NCBI GenBank assembly: GCA_012103375.1
Contig: WLWX01000001.1
Span: forward strand, 248,001-312,000
DNA from: Paracoccaceae bacterium
GTDB taxonomy: Bacteria; Pseudomonadota; Alphaproteobacteria; Rhodobacterales; Rhodobacteraceae
Direction of reading: 5' to 3'
DNA: 64,000 nucleotides
The translations under genes were made by a program, and so were the position numbers. This document shows, in pieces, positions 19,241 to 29,514 of the stretch (the stretch's first letter is position 1; each line of letters begins with the position of its first letter). The notes beneath the pieces were generated by a model. The model made no database searches. It was not told where the DNA came from and saw only the letters and a list, made by a program, of their open reading frames with translations.

Positions 19241-20077
19241 ATGGGCGAATCCTCGGCATATGCGGGCCTTGCATTTCGGAAGATGCACGGCGCTGGCAAT
19301 GATTTTGTTGTGCTGGACCAGCGGTCTGGTGGCACTCCGGTCAGTGCCGCGTTGGCGCGCGCCCTGGGCGACCGCCATCGGGGCGTCGGTTTCGATCAAC
19401 TTGCTGTTTTGTCGGGCGAATCCGGTCACTATCGGCTGTCGTTCATGAATACGGACGGATCTGTGTCGGGGGCCTGTGGCAATGCCACGCGCTGCGTTGC
19501 GGATTGGCTGATGCGTGCAAACGGGGTCTCAGAAGTCACGCTCACAACGGCGGCTGGCGCCCTCAGGGCGGTTCGCGAACCTTCGGGGCAGGTGGCGGTC
19601 AATATGGGGCAGCCCCGGTTCGAATGGAACGAAGTTCCGCTGGCCCGGGCGGTCGACCCGGCATCGCTGCCGCTGGATGGTGCGCCGATGGCTTTGTCGA
19701 TGGGCAATCCGCACTGTGTTCATGTCGTCGATGATGCCGAAACCGTGGATCTTGCCGCGATTGGCCCGATGATCGAAACCGACGCTCTGTTTCCCGAGGC
19801 GACGAATGTCGAATTCCTGTCTCTGCTTGGGGCGGACAAGCTGCGGCTGCGGGTTTGGGAACGGGGAACTGGTATCACGATGGCCTGCGGTTCGGGTGCC
19901 TGCGCGGCTGGCGTGGTTGCCGCCCAAAAGGGCCTGACCGGCCGCCGGGTTGAAATCGTGGCCGACGGCGGGATCCTGACCGTGGATTGGCGCGAGGATG
20001 GTGTCTGGCTTGCAGGGCCGACCGCGCATGTGTTTGACGGCGTGCTGTCCGACGATTTCCCGGGCTTGCCGCTTTGA
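19241..20077 (+). CDS. dapF: diaminopimelate epimerase
   Basis: The 278-residue enzyme interconverts LL- and meso-diaminopimelate for lysine and peptidoglycan synthesis. Catalytic Cys79 ([10 protein letters not shown]) and Cys216 ([11 protein letters not shown]) are both present, with [11 protein letters not shown] at the N-terminus. The ATG at 19241 fits the family start, though the GGGAG upstream is 14 bp away. Its stop overlaps the start of mtaB. Confidence 0.95.
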   Translation: MGESSAYAGLAFRKMHGAGNDFVVLDQRSGGTPVSAALARALGDRHRGVGFDQLAVLSGESGHYRLSFMNTDGSVSGACGNATRCVADWLMRANGVSEVTLTTAAGALRAVREPSGQVAVNMGQPRFEWNEVPLARAVDPASLPLDGAPMALSMGNPHCVHVVDDAETVDLAAIGPMIETDALFPEATNVEFLSLLGADKLRLRVWERGTGITMACGSGACAAGVVAAQKGLTGRRVEIVADGGILTVDWREDGVWLAGPTAHVFDGVLSDDFPGLPL

Positions 20078-21318
20078 CCCGGATTTCCACCCACGGCTGC
20101 CGGCTGAACGCCTATGAGTCCGAGGTTATGGGCAAGCTTGCCGGTCAGGCCGGGCTGGACGGCGCGATTGTGGTCAACACCTGCGCGGTAACGGCCCGTG
20201 CGGTGCGTAAGGCGACACAAGATATCCGACAGTTGCGGCGCGACAACCCCAAGGCGCGGCTGATTGTCACCGGCTGTGCTGCCCAGACCGAGGCGGCACG
20301 TTTCGCCGCCATGCCCGAGGTTGATGACGTGATCGGCAATGCCGAGAAGATGCGCGCAAACACCTGGCAGGGTCTGGCGGGTGGGTCCGGCGGTACGCAA
20401 GTCTCGGACATCATGGCTGAAACCGCTGCCCCTGCGCCGCAGATCGACGGGCTCGGCACCCGGGCGCGCGCCTACGTGCAGGTTCAGAACGGTTGCGATC
20501 ACCGCTGCACGTTCTGCATTATTCCCTACGGGCGCGGCAATTCACGCTCGGTACCCGCAAAGACCGTTATCGAACAGGTCGCGCGCCTTGTGGATCGTGG
20601 CTTTAATGAGGTTGTTCTGACCGGCGTCGACATGACCAGCTGGGGCGCAGATCTGCCCGAGACCCCGCGCCTTGGCGATCTGGTACAGGCGATCCTGCGC
20701 GGCGTGCCGGACCTGCCGCGCCTGCGCATCAGCTCCATCGATTCAATCGAAGTGGACACGGCCCTGATCGAGGCGATCGCAACCCAGCCCCGCCTGATAC
20801 CGCATCTGCACCTGTCGCTGCAATCGGGCGACGACATGATCCTGAAACGGATGAAGCGGCGGCACCTGCGTGACGATGCAATTGCGTTCTGCGAACAGGC
20901 GCGGGCGCTGCGTCCGGATATGACATTCGGCGCAGACCTGATCGCCGGGTTCCCGACCGAATCCGATGCGATGTTCGACAATTCAATGAAACTGATCGCA
21001 GACTGCGGGCTGACCTGGCTGCACATCTTCCCTTATTCGCAGCGCCCCGGAACCCCGGCGGCGCGGATGCCGCAGGTGGATGGCGCGACAATCAAGACCC
21101 GTGCGGCGCGGTTGCGTGCGGCGGGCGAGGCGGCGGTCGATCGTTATCTGGCAACGCTGCCCGGAACGGACCAATCGGTCTTGATGGAATCCGCCACCAA
21201 GGGGCGGACAGCGCATTTTGCCGAGGTTACCCTGTCCACCCCTCAGCGCTGCGGGGCAATCGTCAGATCCCGTATCACAGGGCAGGACGGCGCGATGCTT
21301 TTGGGTAGGGCTGCCTGA
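20074..21318 (+). CDS. mtaB: tRNA t6A37 methylthiotransferase MtaB
   Basis: The 414-residue radical-SAM enzyme converts t6A37 of tRNA to ms2t6A37. The N-terminal domain has Cys9, Cys37 and Cys68 for the auxiliary [4Fe-4S] cluster, and the radical-SAM motif is CDHRCTFC at 141-148. A TRAM-like region closes the protein. The start is a TTG overlapping the dapF stop by 4 bp, an arrangement implying coupling. Confidence 0.92.
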   Translation: MTRISTHGCRLNAYESEVMGKLAGQAGLDGAIVVNTCAVTARAVRKATQDIRQLRRDNPKARLIVTGCAAQTEAARFAAMPEVDDVIGNAEKMRANTWQGLAGGSGGTQVSDIMAETAAPAPQIDGLGTRARAYVQVQNGCDHRCTFCIIPYGRGNSRSVPAKTVIEQVARLVDRGFNEVVLTGVDMTSWGADLPETPRLGDLVQAILRGVPDLPRLRISSIDSIEVDTALIEAIATQPRLIPHLHLSLQSGDDMILKRMKRRHLRDDAIAFCEQARALRPDMTFGADLIAGFPTESDAMFDNSMKLIADCGLTWLHIFPYSQRPGTPAARMPQVDGATIKTRAARLRAAGEAAVDRYLATLPGTDQSVLMESATKGRTAHFAEVTLSTPQRCGAIVRSRITGQDGAMLLGRAA

Positions 21319-21322
21319 TCCA

Positions 21323-21970
21323 ATGCACCCAAATCCCGCCTTTCGTGGCGAAGCTGCCAGCCGCCACATTGCTCTTGCCCGGTCACGCAGTTTTGGCACG
21401 CTGCTGCTGAACGGTGCCGATGGACCACTTGCGGCCCATGTGCCGTTCCTTCTGGATGCAAAGGCCGAAACGCTCGACCTGCATCTGGTACGTTCAAACC
21501 CGATCCTGCGCGAGCTCACATCCCCACAGACGGCGTTGATCGCGGTGGCAGGGGCGGACGGGTATATATCGCCCGATTGGTACGAGGCGCCCGATCAGGT
21601 GCCGACATGGAACTATGTGGCGGTGCATCTGCGCGGAACTCTGGTACGCCTGCCCGATGACAGGCTGACCGATGTGCTGACCCGCCAGTCCGCCGAATAC
21701 GAAAGCCGCCTGGCCCCCAAGCCGCCCTGGACCATCGACAAGATGACGCCGGAAGCGCTGGCCAGGATGCTGCGTATGATCGTGCCATGCCGAATGACGC
21801 TTGCGTCGGTGGATGGCACCTGGAAGCTGGGCCAGAACAAGCCCGACGCGGCGCGTCTGAACGCGGCTCGTGCCATCACCGACAGCGATTTCGGGCAAGA
21901 GGTTGCTGAACTGTCCCGCCTGATGCTGACCCCGAATTATCCAACGGAGACGACCAATGATTCTGTATGA
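21323..21970 (+). CDS. PaiB-type FMN-binding negative regulator
   Basis: The 215-residue protein has the PaiB/FMN-binding split-barrel signature: MHPNPAFRG, HVPFLL, ARANPILREL-like motif, ISPDWYEAPDQVPTWNYVAVHLRG and WKLGQNK. Family members bind flavin or heme-like ligands and act as regulators or oxidoreductases. It starts 4 bp after mtaB and overlaps the GST gene by 14 bp, so the four genes 19241-22543 probably form an operon. Confidence 0.9.
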   Translation: MHPNPAFRGEAASRHIALARSRSFGTLLLNGADGPLAAHVPFLLDAKAETLDLHLVRSNPILRELTSPQTALIAVAGADGYISPDWYEAPDQVPTWNYVAVHLRGTLVRLPDDRLTDVLTRQSAEYESRLAPKPPWTIDKMTPEALARMLRMIVPCRMTLASVDGTWKLGQNKPDAARLNAARAITDSDFGQEVAELSRLMLTPNYPTETTNDSV

Positions 21971-22543
21971 CAACCCCGCTTCACCATTCTGCCGCAAGTT
22001 GCGCATCGTGCTGTTGGAAACCGGCCAGCACGATGATGTAGAGCTGCGCCCGGCCATCGGTCACCCCCTGGACAGCGGCAAGATGCCAACCGAGGAAAAT
22101 CCGCTTGGGAAAATACCGACGCTGCAACGCGAAGACGGCTCGGCACTGTTTGACAGCCGGGTGATCTGTCGCTTTTTCGATGCGCGCGCCAATGGCGGGC
22201 TTTATCCCGACGCGCCGATCTGGGACGTGCTGACGCTTGAGGCGTTGGGCGACGGGATCAGCGATGCTGCGGTCGCCATGGTCTATGAGGGGCGCACCCG
22301 CCCCGCAGACAAGCAGAACCCGCCCTCGGTCGAGGCGCAGTGGGCCAAGATCGAACGCGCGCTGGACACGTTAGAGGGTCGCTGGACCGCGCATCTGTCA
22401 GGCGCGCTGGACATGGGGCAGATCGCCTGCATTGCAGCACTTGGCTATGTTGATTTCCGACTTGCGGATCGGGACTGGCGCGCTGGGCAGAAGCGATGAC
22501 GGCGCGTCCATCTGTCGCCTCAACGCTGCCGCATGCGCCATAG
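21957..22543 (+). pseudogene. glutathione S-transferase with 3' frameshift
   Basis: The N-terminal thioredoxin-like GST domain is normal (MILYDNPASPFCRKLRIVLLE, NPLGKIPTL, LFDSRVICRFFD) and the helical domain runs to YVDFRLADRDWRAG. The frame then ends at 22499 after 180 residues. The expected GST C-terminus is found in another frame (WAEAMTARPSVASTLPHAP, stop at 22541-22543). A small deletion near 22482-22490 between short GCGCGCTGG-like repeats would explain this. The truncated protein loses only about 20 residues and might still fold, so it could be a variant rather than dead. Confidence 0.7.
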
Positions 22544-22749
22544 GCCTCATTCGCTGATATTTCCGCTGGCCAGGGCGCGCCCTGCGTTGCGGCGAATTCG
22601 GTGAAACGACCAAATCATTCCCCTGCGCCCGTTTGTCCGCTGGACGCCCCTTGCAGGGGCAGCTAAACAACGCTCGAATATCCGCTGCGCGCGTCGCGGC
22701 GGGTCGGGATTCGCCCTGCTTTCAAGGGCCGCGACGATGGAGAGATCTT

Positions 22750-23337
22750 TTGTCCCACGCAGACGACCACGACGGCACACGCCGCGACTTCCTTTACTAT
22801 GCCACCGCTGGCACCGGCGCTGTCGTGACCGGCGCTGCCGTCTGGCCGCTGGTCAACCAGATGAATCCGTCTGCCGATGTTCAGGCACTCAGCTCGATCC
22901 GTGTGGACGTGGCCGAGGTTCTGCCCGGCACCCAGCTGACCGTGAAATGGCTGGGCAAGCCGGTGTTCATCCGCCGCCGCACCCAGGAAGAGATTGACGC
23001 CGCCAATCAGGTCCAGATGGACGAGCTGATTGACGATCAGGCCCGCAACGCGAACCTGCCCGATGGCGACAGCGCGGTTGATGCCAACCGTTTCCTGACG
23101 CCCTTTGGCGAAGAAGACGCTGGCCCGACCGGCGAATGGCTGGTGATGATCGGCGTCTGCACGCACCTTGGCTGCGTGCCGCTGGGTGACGGCGCCGGCG
23201 ACTTCGGCGGCTGGTTCTGCCCCTGCCACGGGTCGCACTATGATACCGCCGGGCGCATCCGCCAGGGCCCCGCACCGACGAACCTTGCCGTGCCGGTCGC
23301 GGCCTTCATCGACGCCACAACGATCAAACTGGGATAG
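22750..23337 (+). CDS. petA: ubiquinol-cytochrome c reductase Rieske iron-sulfur subunit
   Basis: The 195-residue protein has a twin-arginine N-terminus ([17 protein letters not shown]) anchoring it in the membrane and the Rieske ligands CTHLGC and CPCHGSHYD. It passes electrons from quinol to cytochrome c1. The start appears to be TTG at 22750 with GGAGAG 6 bp upstream, giving [14 protein letters not shown]. It is the first gene of petABC, which needs no further genes for a three-subunit bc1 complex. Confidence 0.95.
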   Translation: MSHADDHDGTRRDFLYYATAGTGAVVTGAAVWPLVNQMNPSADVQALSSIRVDVAEVLPGTQLTVKWLGKPVFIRRRTQEEIDAANQVQMDELIDDQARNANLPDGDSAVDANRFLTPFGEEDAGPTGEWLVMIGVCTHLGCVPLGDGAGDFGGWFCPCHGSHYDTAGRIRQGPAPTNLAVPVAAFIDATTIKLG

Positions 23338-23349
23338 GGGAGAGAACGC

Positions 23350-24693
23350 ATGTCCGGTATCCCGCACGACCATTACGAACCCAAGACTGGCGGCGAAAAG
23401 TGGCTGCACAAGCGCCTGCCTGTTGTCGGCTTGCTCTATGACACGCTGATGATCCCGACGCCCAAGAACCTCAACTGGATGTGGATCTGGGGCATCGTGC
23501 TGACCTTCTGCCTGGTGTTGCAGATCGTTACCGGCATCATCCTGGCGATGCATTACACGCCGCATGTGGATCAGGCCTTCGCCTCGATCGAGCACATCAT
23601 GCGCAACGTCAACGGCGGCTTCATGCTGCGGTATCTGCACATGAACGGCGCCTCGCTGTTCTTCTTTGCAGTCTACCTGCATATCTTCCGCGGCCTCTAC
23701 TACGGCAGCTACAAATCCCCGCGTGAGGTGACGTGGATCATCGGCATGCTGATTTACCTGCTGATGATGGCCACCGGCTTCCTGGGCTATGTCTTGCCAT
23801 GGGGTCAGATGTCGTTCTGGGGTGCCACGGTCATCACCGGCCTGTTCGGCGCGATCCCCTTTGTCGGCGAACCGATCCAGACCTGGCTGCTGGGCGGTCC
23901 TGCGGTCGACAACGCCACGCTGAACCGCTTCTTCAGCCTGCACTATCTGCTGCCCTTTGTGATCGCCGGTCTGGTGGTCGTCCACATCTGGGCCTTCCAC
24001 ACCACCGGCAACAACAACCCGGCGGGCGTGGACGTGCGCAAAGGCTCCAAAGCCGAGGCGGAAAAAGACACGCTGCCGTTCTGGCCCTATTTCGTGATCA
24101 AGGACCTGTTCGCGCTGGTCGTGATCCTGACGGTGTTCTTCGCCATCGTCGGCTTCATGCCCAACTATCTCGGCCACCCCGACAACTATATCGAGGCGAA
24201 CGCCCTGGCGACGCCGGAACACATCGTGCCCGAATGGTACTTCCTGCCGTTCTACGCGATCCTGCGGGCCTTCACCTCGGACGTCTGGGTTGTGATGCTG
24301 GCAAGCTGGGTGACCGGCGGCATCATCGACGCCAAGTTCTTCGGTGTGCTGGCGATGTTCGGCGCGATTGCGGTCATGGCGCTGACGCCGTGGCTCGACA
24401 CTTCCAGCATCAAGTCGGGCCGCTATCGCCCGATGTTCAAGATGTGGTTCGCGCTTCTTGCGATCGACTTCGTGGTGCTGATGTGGTGCGGCGCGCAACC
24501 GGCCGAGGGTATCTATGGCATCATCGCGTTGATCGCGTCGGCCTATTGGTTCGCGTATTTCCTGGTCATCCTGCCACTGCTTGGCGTGATCGAAAAACCG
24601 CTGCCGCTGCCCGACACCATCGAAGACGATTTCCGCGCCAAGGTCAGCCATGGCACGGCCACGGGCGCGGCTGACGCGACCCCGGCAGAATAA
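23350..24693 (+). CDS. petB: cytochrome b subunit of bc1 complex
   Basis: The 447-residue membrane protein has eight helices, the four heme His in two helices ([22 protein letters not shown] and [21 protein letters not shown]), and the quinol-site PEWY motif ([14 protein letters not shown]). It starts 12 bp after petA with GGGGAGAG. It carries out the Q cycle with petA and petC. Confidence 0.97.
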   Translation: MSGIPHDHYEPKTGGEKWLHKRLPVVGLLYDTLMIPTPKNLNWMWIWGIVLTFCLVLQIVTGIILAMHYTPHVDQAFASIEHIMRNVNGGFMLRYLHMNGASLFFFAVYLHIFRGLYYGSYKSPREVTWIIGMLIYLLMMATGFLGYVLPWGQMSFWGATVITGLFGAIPFVGEPIQTWLLGGPAVDNATLNRFFSLHYLLPFVIAGLVVVHIWAFHTTGNNNPAGVDVRKGSKAEAEKDTLPFWPYFVIKDLFALVVILTVFFAIVGFMPNYLGHPDNYIEANALATPEHIVPEWYFLPFYAILRAFTSDVWVVMLASWVTGGIIDAKFFGVLAMFGAIAVMALTPWLDTSSIKSGRYRPMFKMWFALLAIDFVVLMWCGAQPAEGIYGIIALIASAYWFAYFLVILPLLGVIEKPLPLPDTIEDDFRAKVSHGTATGAADATPAE

Positions 24694-24707
24694 GAGGGAC
24701 CGGTATC

Positions 24708-25523
24708 ATGATCCGCACAACCATCGCATCGGTCCTGACCGTATTTGCCCTTGCAACCCCCGCAATCCCCGCAGGCGGCGGAGATGGACATATCGAGGAT
24801 GTCGATTTCTCCTTCGAAGGGCCCTTCGGCACTTACGACCAGCATCAGCTGCAACGCGGGTTGCAGATTTACACGGAAAACTGCTCGGGCTGTCACGGGC
24901 TGCGGTATGTTCCGATCCGCTCGCTGACCGAAAGCGGCGGACCAGCCCTGCCAGAGGATCAGGTTCGTGCCTATGCCGCCGAGCTTTTTGTCCCGGACGA
25001 GCGCGCGAACCCGAAACATTACGATCCGGTGAAAGAGGAATATGTGGTCACCTACACCTCGAATTTCCCGGCCAACCCGACAGTAGGCGCGCCCGACCTC
25101 AGCATGATGGCAAAGGCGCGCGCCGGGTTCCACGGGCCCTATGGCCTTGGCCTGAACCAGCTGTTCAAGGGCATGGGCGGGCCAGAGTACATCGTTGCAA
25201 TCCTGACCAGCTATACGGGTGAGGAAAAGACTGTCGGCGATACGACTCTCTACGAAAACACCGCCTATCCCGGTGGCTGGATTTCGATGTCGCCACCGCT
25301 GTCAGACGGCGCGATCACCTTTGAGCCCGAGCATGCAAATGACGTTCATCATCTTGCCGAAGATGCGGCGGCCTTCCTGATGTGGGCGGCTGAGCCCAAG
25401 CTGGCACAGCGCAAGCAGGCCGGCCTGGTCGGGGTGCTGATGCTGGCGATCCTGTCAGTGCTGCTCTACCTGACCAACAAGGCGCTTTGGGCGCCGGTGA
25501 AGAAGCGCGCCAAATCCGCCTGA
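24708..25523 (+). CDS. petC: cytochrome c1 subunit of bc1 complex
   Basis: The 271-residue protein has a cleavable signal peptide (residues 1-22), heme motif CSGCH at residues 59-63, the distal Met region and a C-terminal membrane anchor ([19 protein letters not shown]). It passes electrons to soluble cytochrome c. It ends the operon in front of a strong terminator. Confidence 0.96.
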   Translation: MIRTTIASVLTVFALATPAIPAGGGDGHIEDVDFSFEGPFGTYDQHQLQRGLQIYTENCSGCHGLRYVPIRSLTESGGPALPEDQVRAYAAELFVPDERANPKHYDPVKEEYVVTYTSNFPANPTVGAPDLSMMAKARAGFHGPYGLGLNQLFKGMGGPEYIVAILTSYTGEEKTVGDTTLYENTAYPGGWISMSPPLSDGAITFEPEHANDVHHLAEDAAAFLMWAAEPKLAQRKQAGLVGVLMLAILSVLLYLTNKALWAPVKKRAKSA

Positions 25524-25544
25524 CATCGCCTGATCGGATGAAAT

Positions 25545-25580
25545 GAAAAAACGCGCCCCGGTTTGCCAGGGCGCGTTTTT
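25545..25580. terminator. bidirectional Rho-independent terminator
   Basis: A GC stem (ACGCGCCC 25551-25558 pairing with GGGCGCGT 25569-25576) is flanked by A-run on one side and T-run on the other. It serves petC from the left and thiQ from the right; the thiQ stop begins at 25581. Confidence 0.9.
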
Positions 25581-26273
25581 CTATCCGAGGTATGCGGCCA
25601 GTGCCGCAGGCGGGTTCGAAAACAGCGCGCCAGTGTCTTCTGGCGGATGCGCCACCCCATCGGCAACAAGGATCGTCTGGCCCTTCAATGCCCGCGCATC
25701 CTCGGGATCATGGGTGACCATCAGCAGGGTGGCGCCAATCTCTGCAATCAGATCCAGCAGCAGCGCCAGCATCTCGTCCTTCAACGCCGGACCCAGCGCT
25801 GCGAAGGGTTCATCCAACAGCACCAGCGGTTCCGCCCGAAGCAACATCCGCGCCAGCGCCACCCGGCTGCGTTGCCCCCCTGAAAGCGCGCCGGGTTTGC
25901 GATCTTCCATCCCGGACAACCCCACCCGCGACAGGCTGGCGCGCACACGGTCGCGTTCCGCCGGCGTCAGCCGCAGCGAGGGGCGCAGCCCCAGCGCGAT
26001 GTTCTGGAAGGCGCTCAGATGCGGGAACAGGTTGCCATCCTGAAACAACAGGCTGATCGGGCGCGCGCCGGGGGCCTGTCCGGTCAGCAGCGTGTCGTCC
26101 CAAAGAATACGCCCCCCGGTCGGTTCGACGAAGCCCGAGATCAGATCCAGCAATGTCGACTTGCCCGCCCCCGACGGGCCGATCACCGCTACGCGCGAAC
26201 CGGCCTGGACCGTCAGATCGGCGCTCAGCGTCCAGTCGCCACGCGTCAGGCGCACCCCCTCAAGCGTCAGCAT
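25581..26273 (-). CDS. thiQ: thiamine ABC transporter ATPase
   Basis: The 230-residue ATPase has Walker A GPSGAGKST, Q-loop, signature LSGGQRSRVALAR, Walker B LVLLDEPFAALG and H-loop TH. ATG 26273 (MLTLEGVRLT) is preferred; the frame is open to 26294. It overlaps thiP by 14 bp. With thiP and thiB it forms the thiamine/TPP importer. Confidence 0.93.
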   Translation of the reverse strand: MLTLEGVRLTRGDWTLSADLTVQAGSRVAVIGPSGAGKSTLLDLISGFVEPTGGRILWDDTLLTGQAPGARPISLLFQDGNLFPHLSAFQNIALGLRPSLRLTPAERDRVRASLSRVGLSGMEDRKPGALSGGQRSRVALARMLLRAEPLVLLDEPFAALGPALKDEMLALLLDLIAEIGATLLMVTHDPEDARALKGQTILVADGVAHPPEDTGALFSNPPAALAAYLG

Positions 26274-27834
26274 CCGTCTGTCCCCCCCGATCAAATACCC
26301 AGAATACCGCCAGGCTAAGCATCAGCAGCAACAGCGCCGCCGCCGCCGCATCCCCGGTCCGATAGGCCGCCATTAACCGATAGAGGGTCAGCGGCAGCGT
26401 CGCCCCCTCCGGGTCTGCAAACAGCGCGACAACGCCAAGATCGCCCATCGACAAAGCCGCCGCCAACCCGGCGGCAAACCCCAGCGGACGGCGCAGGCGC
26501 GGCAACCACAGCAGCCGCAATCGGGCAAACCCGGTCAGGCGCAGGCTGTCGGCAAGGCGGCCATAGCCGCCCTCGACCCCAGCAAGGGCAGGGGCCAGAA
26601 CACGCAGCGCGAACGGCAGCGCCATCGCCGCATTCACCAACGCCGTGACCGGCAAGGCCAGCGCCACCGGATTGGCAAAGGGAAAGATGACGATGAACAA
26701 CCCCGTCCCGATCACCAGCGGAGAGGCGGCGATTGTCAGATACCCCAGCCCCTCAACCACCTTACCGCCGCGCCCGCGCAATCCATGCGCCATCGCCGCC
26801 AACGGCAGGGCCAGTGCCAGCGTCAGCGCTGTCGATGCCAGCGCCACCAGGATCGAGCGGCCAGCCGCCGCGAATACCGGCGCAGGCAGGCTCAGCAGGC
26901 CGGGCAGGCCGCGCAACACGATGGTCAGCAACGGCAGCAACAGAAACAGCGACACCAGCGCCAGAAACAGCGTATCCTGCAACCTCGCAACCGGCCCGGC
27001 GGCATCCCAGCGCCGGGCAACCCGGTCCAACCCGCCGCCCTGATCCGCCGGGCGCGACACCCGCAGCGCGATCAGCGCGGCGGTGCCTGACACCGCCACC
27101 TGAAGCAGCGCCAGCAATGCCGCGCGCGACAGGTCGAAATCGAACCGGAACGCCTGATAGATCGCCAATTCGATGGTGGTGGCGCGCGGCCCTCCGCCAA
27201 GGGTCAGGGCCACTGCGAAACTGGTCGTGCAGATCAGGAACACAGCCATCAGGGCGCCTGGCACGACCTCTCGCAACACCGGCCACTCGATGTGGCGGGC
27301 CACGTCGCGAGAGGTGAAGTTCAGCGAGGCCGCCAATCGGAACCGTTCCGCTGGTACCGCCATCCAGCCTTGCAGGATCAGCCGCACCGCCAGCGGCAGG
27401 TTGAAGAAGACATGCGCCAGCACCACGCCGTGCAGCCCGAAGATCGAAAGTGGTGGCAGGCCCAGCCAGCCCAGCGCCTGACTGGCAATCCCACTGCGAC
27501 CAAAGACGGCCAACAGCCCGAAGACGGCGACAATCACCGGCAGGATGAACGGCGCGCCCAGCAGGGTGATCAGCGCACCACGCCCGCGAAATTGCCGCCG
27601 CGCCAGCGCGCGCGCCACCGGAATCGCCAGCCCGACGCTGATCACCGCCGACAAAACGGCCTGCAACAGCGTGAAGCGCAGCGCCGCCCAGTCGGACGGT
27701 TTCAACCCGCTCCAGACCTCGGCGCGCAGGGCGACGGCGGCGATAGACCCAAGGACCAGCAGCAGGATCACCCCAGCTGCCAGCCCCCCAATCAGCGCGA
27801 CGCGCGGGGTTACTGGCCCAGCGCGTTCAGCCAT
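26260..27834 (-). CDS. thiP: thiamine ABC transporter permease
   Basis: The 524-residue membrane protein has two fused permease halves of about six helices each, each with an EAA-like loop, as in ThiP. It overlaps thiB by 25 bp and thiQ by 14 bp. It forms the channel that moves thiamine into the cytoplasm. Confidence 0.93.
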   Translation of the reverse strand: MAERAGPVTPRVALIGGLAAGVILLLVLGSIAAVALRAEVWSGLKPSDWAALRFTLLQAVLSAVISVGLAIPVARALARRQFRGRGALITLLGAPFILPVIVAVFGLLAVFGRSGIASQALGWLGLPPLSIFGLHGVVLAHVFFNLPLAVRLILQGWMAVPAERFRLAASLNFTSRDVARHIEWPVLREVVPGALMAVFLICTTSFAVALTLGGGPRATTIELAIYQAFRFDFDLSRAALLALLQVAVSGTAALIALRVSRPADQGGGLDRVARRWDAAGPVARLQDTLFLALVSLFLLLPLLTIVLRGLPGLLSLPAPVFAAAGRSILVALASTALTLALALPLAAMAHGLRGRGGKVVEGLGYLTIAASPLVIGTGLFIVIFPFANPVALALPVTALVNAAMALPFALRVLAPALAGVEGGYGRLADSLRLTGFARLRLLWLPRLRRPLGFAAGLAAALSMGDLGVVALFADPEGATLPLTLYRLMAAYRTGDAAAAALLLLMLSLAVFWVFDRGGQTDADA

Positions 27835-28796
27835 TCGTCCAGCGCCGCATCGCGCACCGCAGGTGCGTCACCCGGGGCGACCAGCAAGGACGTGCCGTCA
27901 CGCGGCGATCCGAACCCTTCGGGCAGCCCGCCCGCCGGGGTCACCGCCGGGTACATCCAATTGGTCGTCGGGATCGCGCCCTGAAACCCTTCGGACAGCA
28001 TGAAAGCAAGGAAGGCGTCCGCCAATTCCGGCTGATCGCCAGAGGCAAGCTTCCCGGCCACCTCGATCTGCAGGTAATGCCCTTCGGCAAACTCTGCCGC
28101 CGCCTTGGTGTCATCCTCCTCAGCAATCCGGTGATAGGCGGGTGAGGTGGTGTAGGACAACACCATGTCCGCCTCGCCCTCAAGGAACAGGCCATAGGCC
28201 TCGGACCAGCCTTTGGTGACGGTGACGATGTTGTCCGACAGGTCGGCCCAGACCGACCCGGCCTCGTCGCCATAAGCTGCCTTGACCCACATCAGCAGGC
28301 CCAGACCGGGGGTCGAGGATCGCGGATCCTGGATGATGACAGACACATCCGACGCGCCCAGTGCCCGAAAATCGGCAGGCGGGTTCACCAGTTTGCCCGT
28401 GTCATGGACAAAGGCGAAATAGCCCCAGTCGAAAGGCAGGAACAGCGGATCATCCCAGGCGATGGGCAGGCTGAGGCCTTCGGGCGTCACGCCATGGGGC
28501 GCAAACAGGCCGGTGCCCGCAGCTGCCGCCGTCAGGTTGGTGTCGAGGCCCAGCACCACATCCGCCTCGGATCGCGCGCCCTCCAGTCGGATACGCGCCA
28601 ACAGGGCAGCCCCGTCGCCAGAGCCGACGAATTTCAGGTCGCAGTTGCAGACCTCTTCAAACGCAGCCTCGACCACGGGGCCGGGGCCCCAATCGGACAC
28701 AAAACTGTCATAGGTCAGCACGGTCAGGGTCGGCTTGTCCTGCGCGAACACAGGTGTTGCTGCCAAAAGCCCTGCCGCAAGGAATAGGGTACGCAT
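27810..28796 (-). CDS. thiB: thiamine-binding periplasmic protein
   Basis: The 328-residue protein has a signal peptide (MRTLFLAAGLLAATPVFAQ) and the ThiB-type fold (LTVLTYDSFVSDWGPG, LGLDTNL, FDWGYFAFVHD, SYTTSPAYH). The ATG at 28796 has AAGGAG 7 bp upstream; a GTG at 28802 is less likely. The gene follows a TPP riboswitch, which confirms the ligand. Confidence 0.94.
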   Translation of the reverse strand: MRTLFLAAGLLAATPVFAQDKPTLTVLTYDSFVSDWGPGPVVEAAFEEVCNCDLKFVGSGDGAALLARIRLEGARSEADVVLGLDTNLTAAAAGTGLFAPHGVTPEGLSLPIAWDDPLFLPFDWGYFAFVHDTGKLVNPPADFRALGASDVSVIIQDPRSSTPGLGLLMWVKAAYGDEAGSVWADLSDNIVTVTKGWSEAYGLFLEGEADMVLSYTTSPAYHRIAEEDDTKAAAEFAEGHYLQIEVAGKLASGDQPELADAFLAFMLSEGFQGAIPTTNWMYPAVTPAGGLPEGFGSPRDGTSLLVAPGDAPAVRDAALDEWLNALGQ

Positions 28797-28847
28797 TCTC
28801 ACTCTCCTTGGTGGCCGGACGAAGGATCGGGTGAGGAATGCTCGACC

Positions 28848-28922
28848 TTCCCTCCGCCGGTATTAACCGGTTCAGGTTCGACGGGTTCGCTTTCGCATCT
28901 CAGCCCAATGGGCCCCCCGAGG
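28848..28922 (-). promoter_or_regulatory. TPP (THI-box) riboswitch
   Basis: The minus strand contains the conserved CTGAGATG core and the ACCCGTCGAACCTGA segment, then the closing GGTTAATACCGGCGGAGGGA. The order fits the THI element. It lies about 50 bp upstream of thiB and should repress thiBPQ when TPP is abundant. Confidence 0.96.
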
Positions 28923-29002
28923 TATTGTCTTCTTAGGTGCCGGGGCATCTTTCGGCAAGGGGGAGTCTTGCGGACGCGCGCGCCGTGGGTTTTGATCGTC
29001 TC

Positions 29003-29446
29003 ATGGCCGAGGTTTCGATCAGAAAAGCGCAGCACGCTGATGCCGCCGCAGTCCGACACGTGATCCGTGCGGCCTATGCGCCCTGGGTGAGTCATTTGCC
29101 GGATCTGCCTGATGTTAGTGCCGGCGTGGTTGACGACATCGCTGCAGGCCACGTCCATCTGGCCGAGCAGGACCAGACCGTAATCGGTTGCCTGATCGGG
29201 TGGGCGACAGACGCCAACTTTCACTTGGCCAATATCGCAGTGGCGCCAGATCATGGCGGCAAGGGCGTCGGCCGCGATCTGATGCGGTTTGCCGAGACGC
29301 TGGCGCGGGCCTTGGGATGCCGCGAAATGCACCTGGCCACGCACCGCAAGATGTCCGCCAACGTCGACTTCTATCAACGTTTGGGCTGGACGGTCAGTGG
29401 GGCTGTGGGCAACAAGGTGACGATGATGCTGGCTTTGGATCGCTAG
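29003..29446 (+). CDS. GNAT-family N-acetyltransferase
   Basis: The 147-residue protein has the GNAT core: beta-strands around IGCLIGWATDANFHLANIAVAP, the acetyl-CoA loop HGGKGVGRDLM, and C-terminal FYQRLGW. The ATG at 29003 begins the fold. It is divergent from thiB and precedes aroC by 68 bp. Substrate unknown. Confidence 0.85.
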   Translation: MAEVSIRKAQHADAAAVRHVIRAAYAPWVSHLPDLPDVSAGVVDDIAAGHVHLAEQDQTVIGCLIGWATDANFHLANIAVAPDHGGKGVGRDLMRFAETLARALGCREMHLATHRKMSANVDFYQRLGWTVSGAVGNKVTMMLALDR

Positions 29447-29514
29447 CCAGATTGGTGCAGCCGCTTCCATCCGCATTGTGATGCCTTTAGAGGAACATGC
29501 AAAGGAGCCGCGCG

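Noticed and set aside
22663-24651. 662-residue open frame antisense to petA-petB
   Set aside because: It lies exactly opposite well-identified genes, is rich in His, Asp and Arg as expected from antisense high-GC coding, and has no domain.
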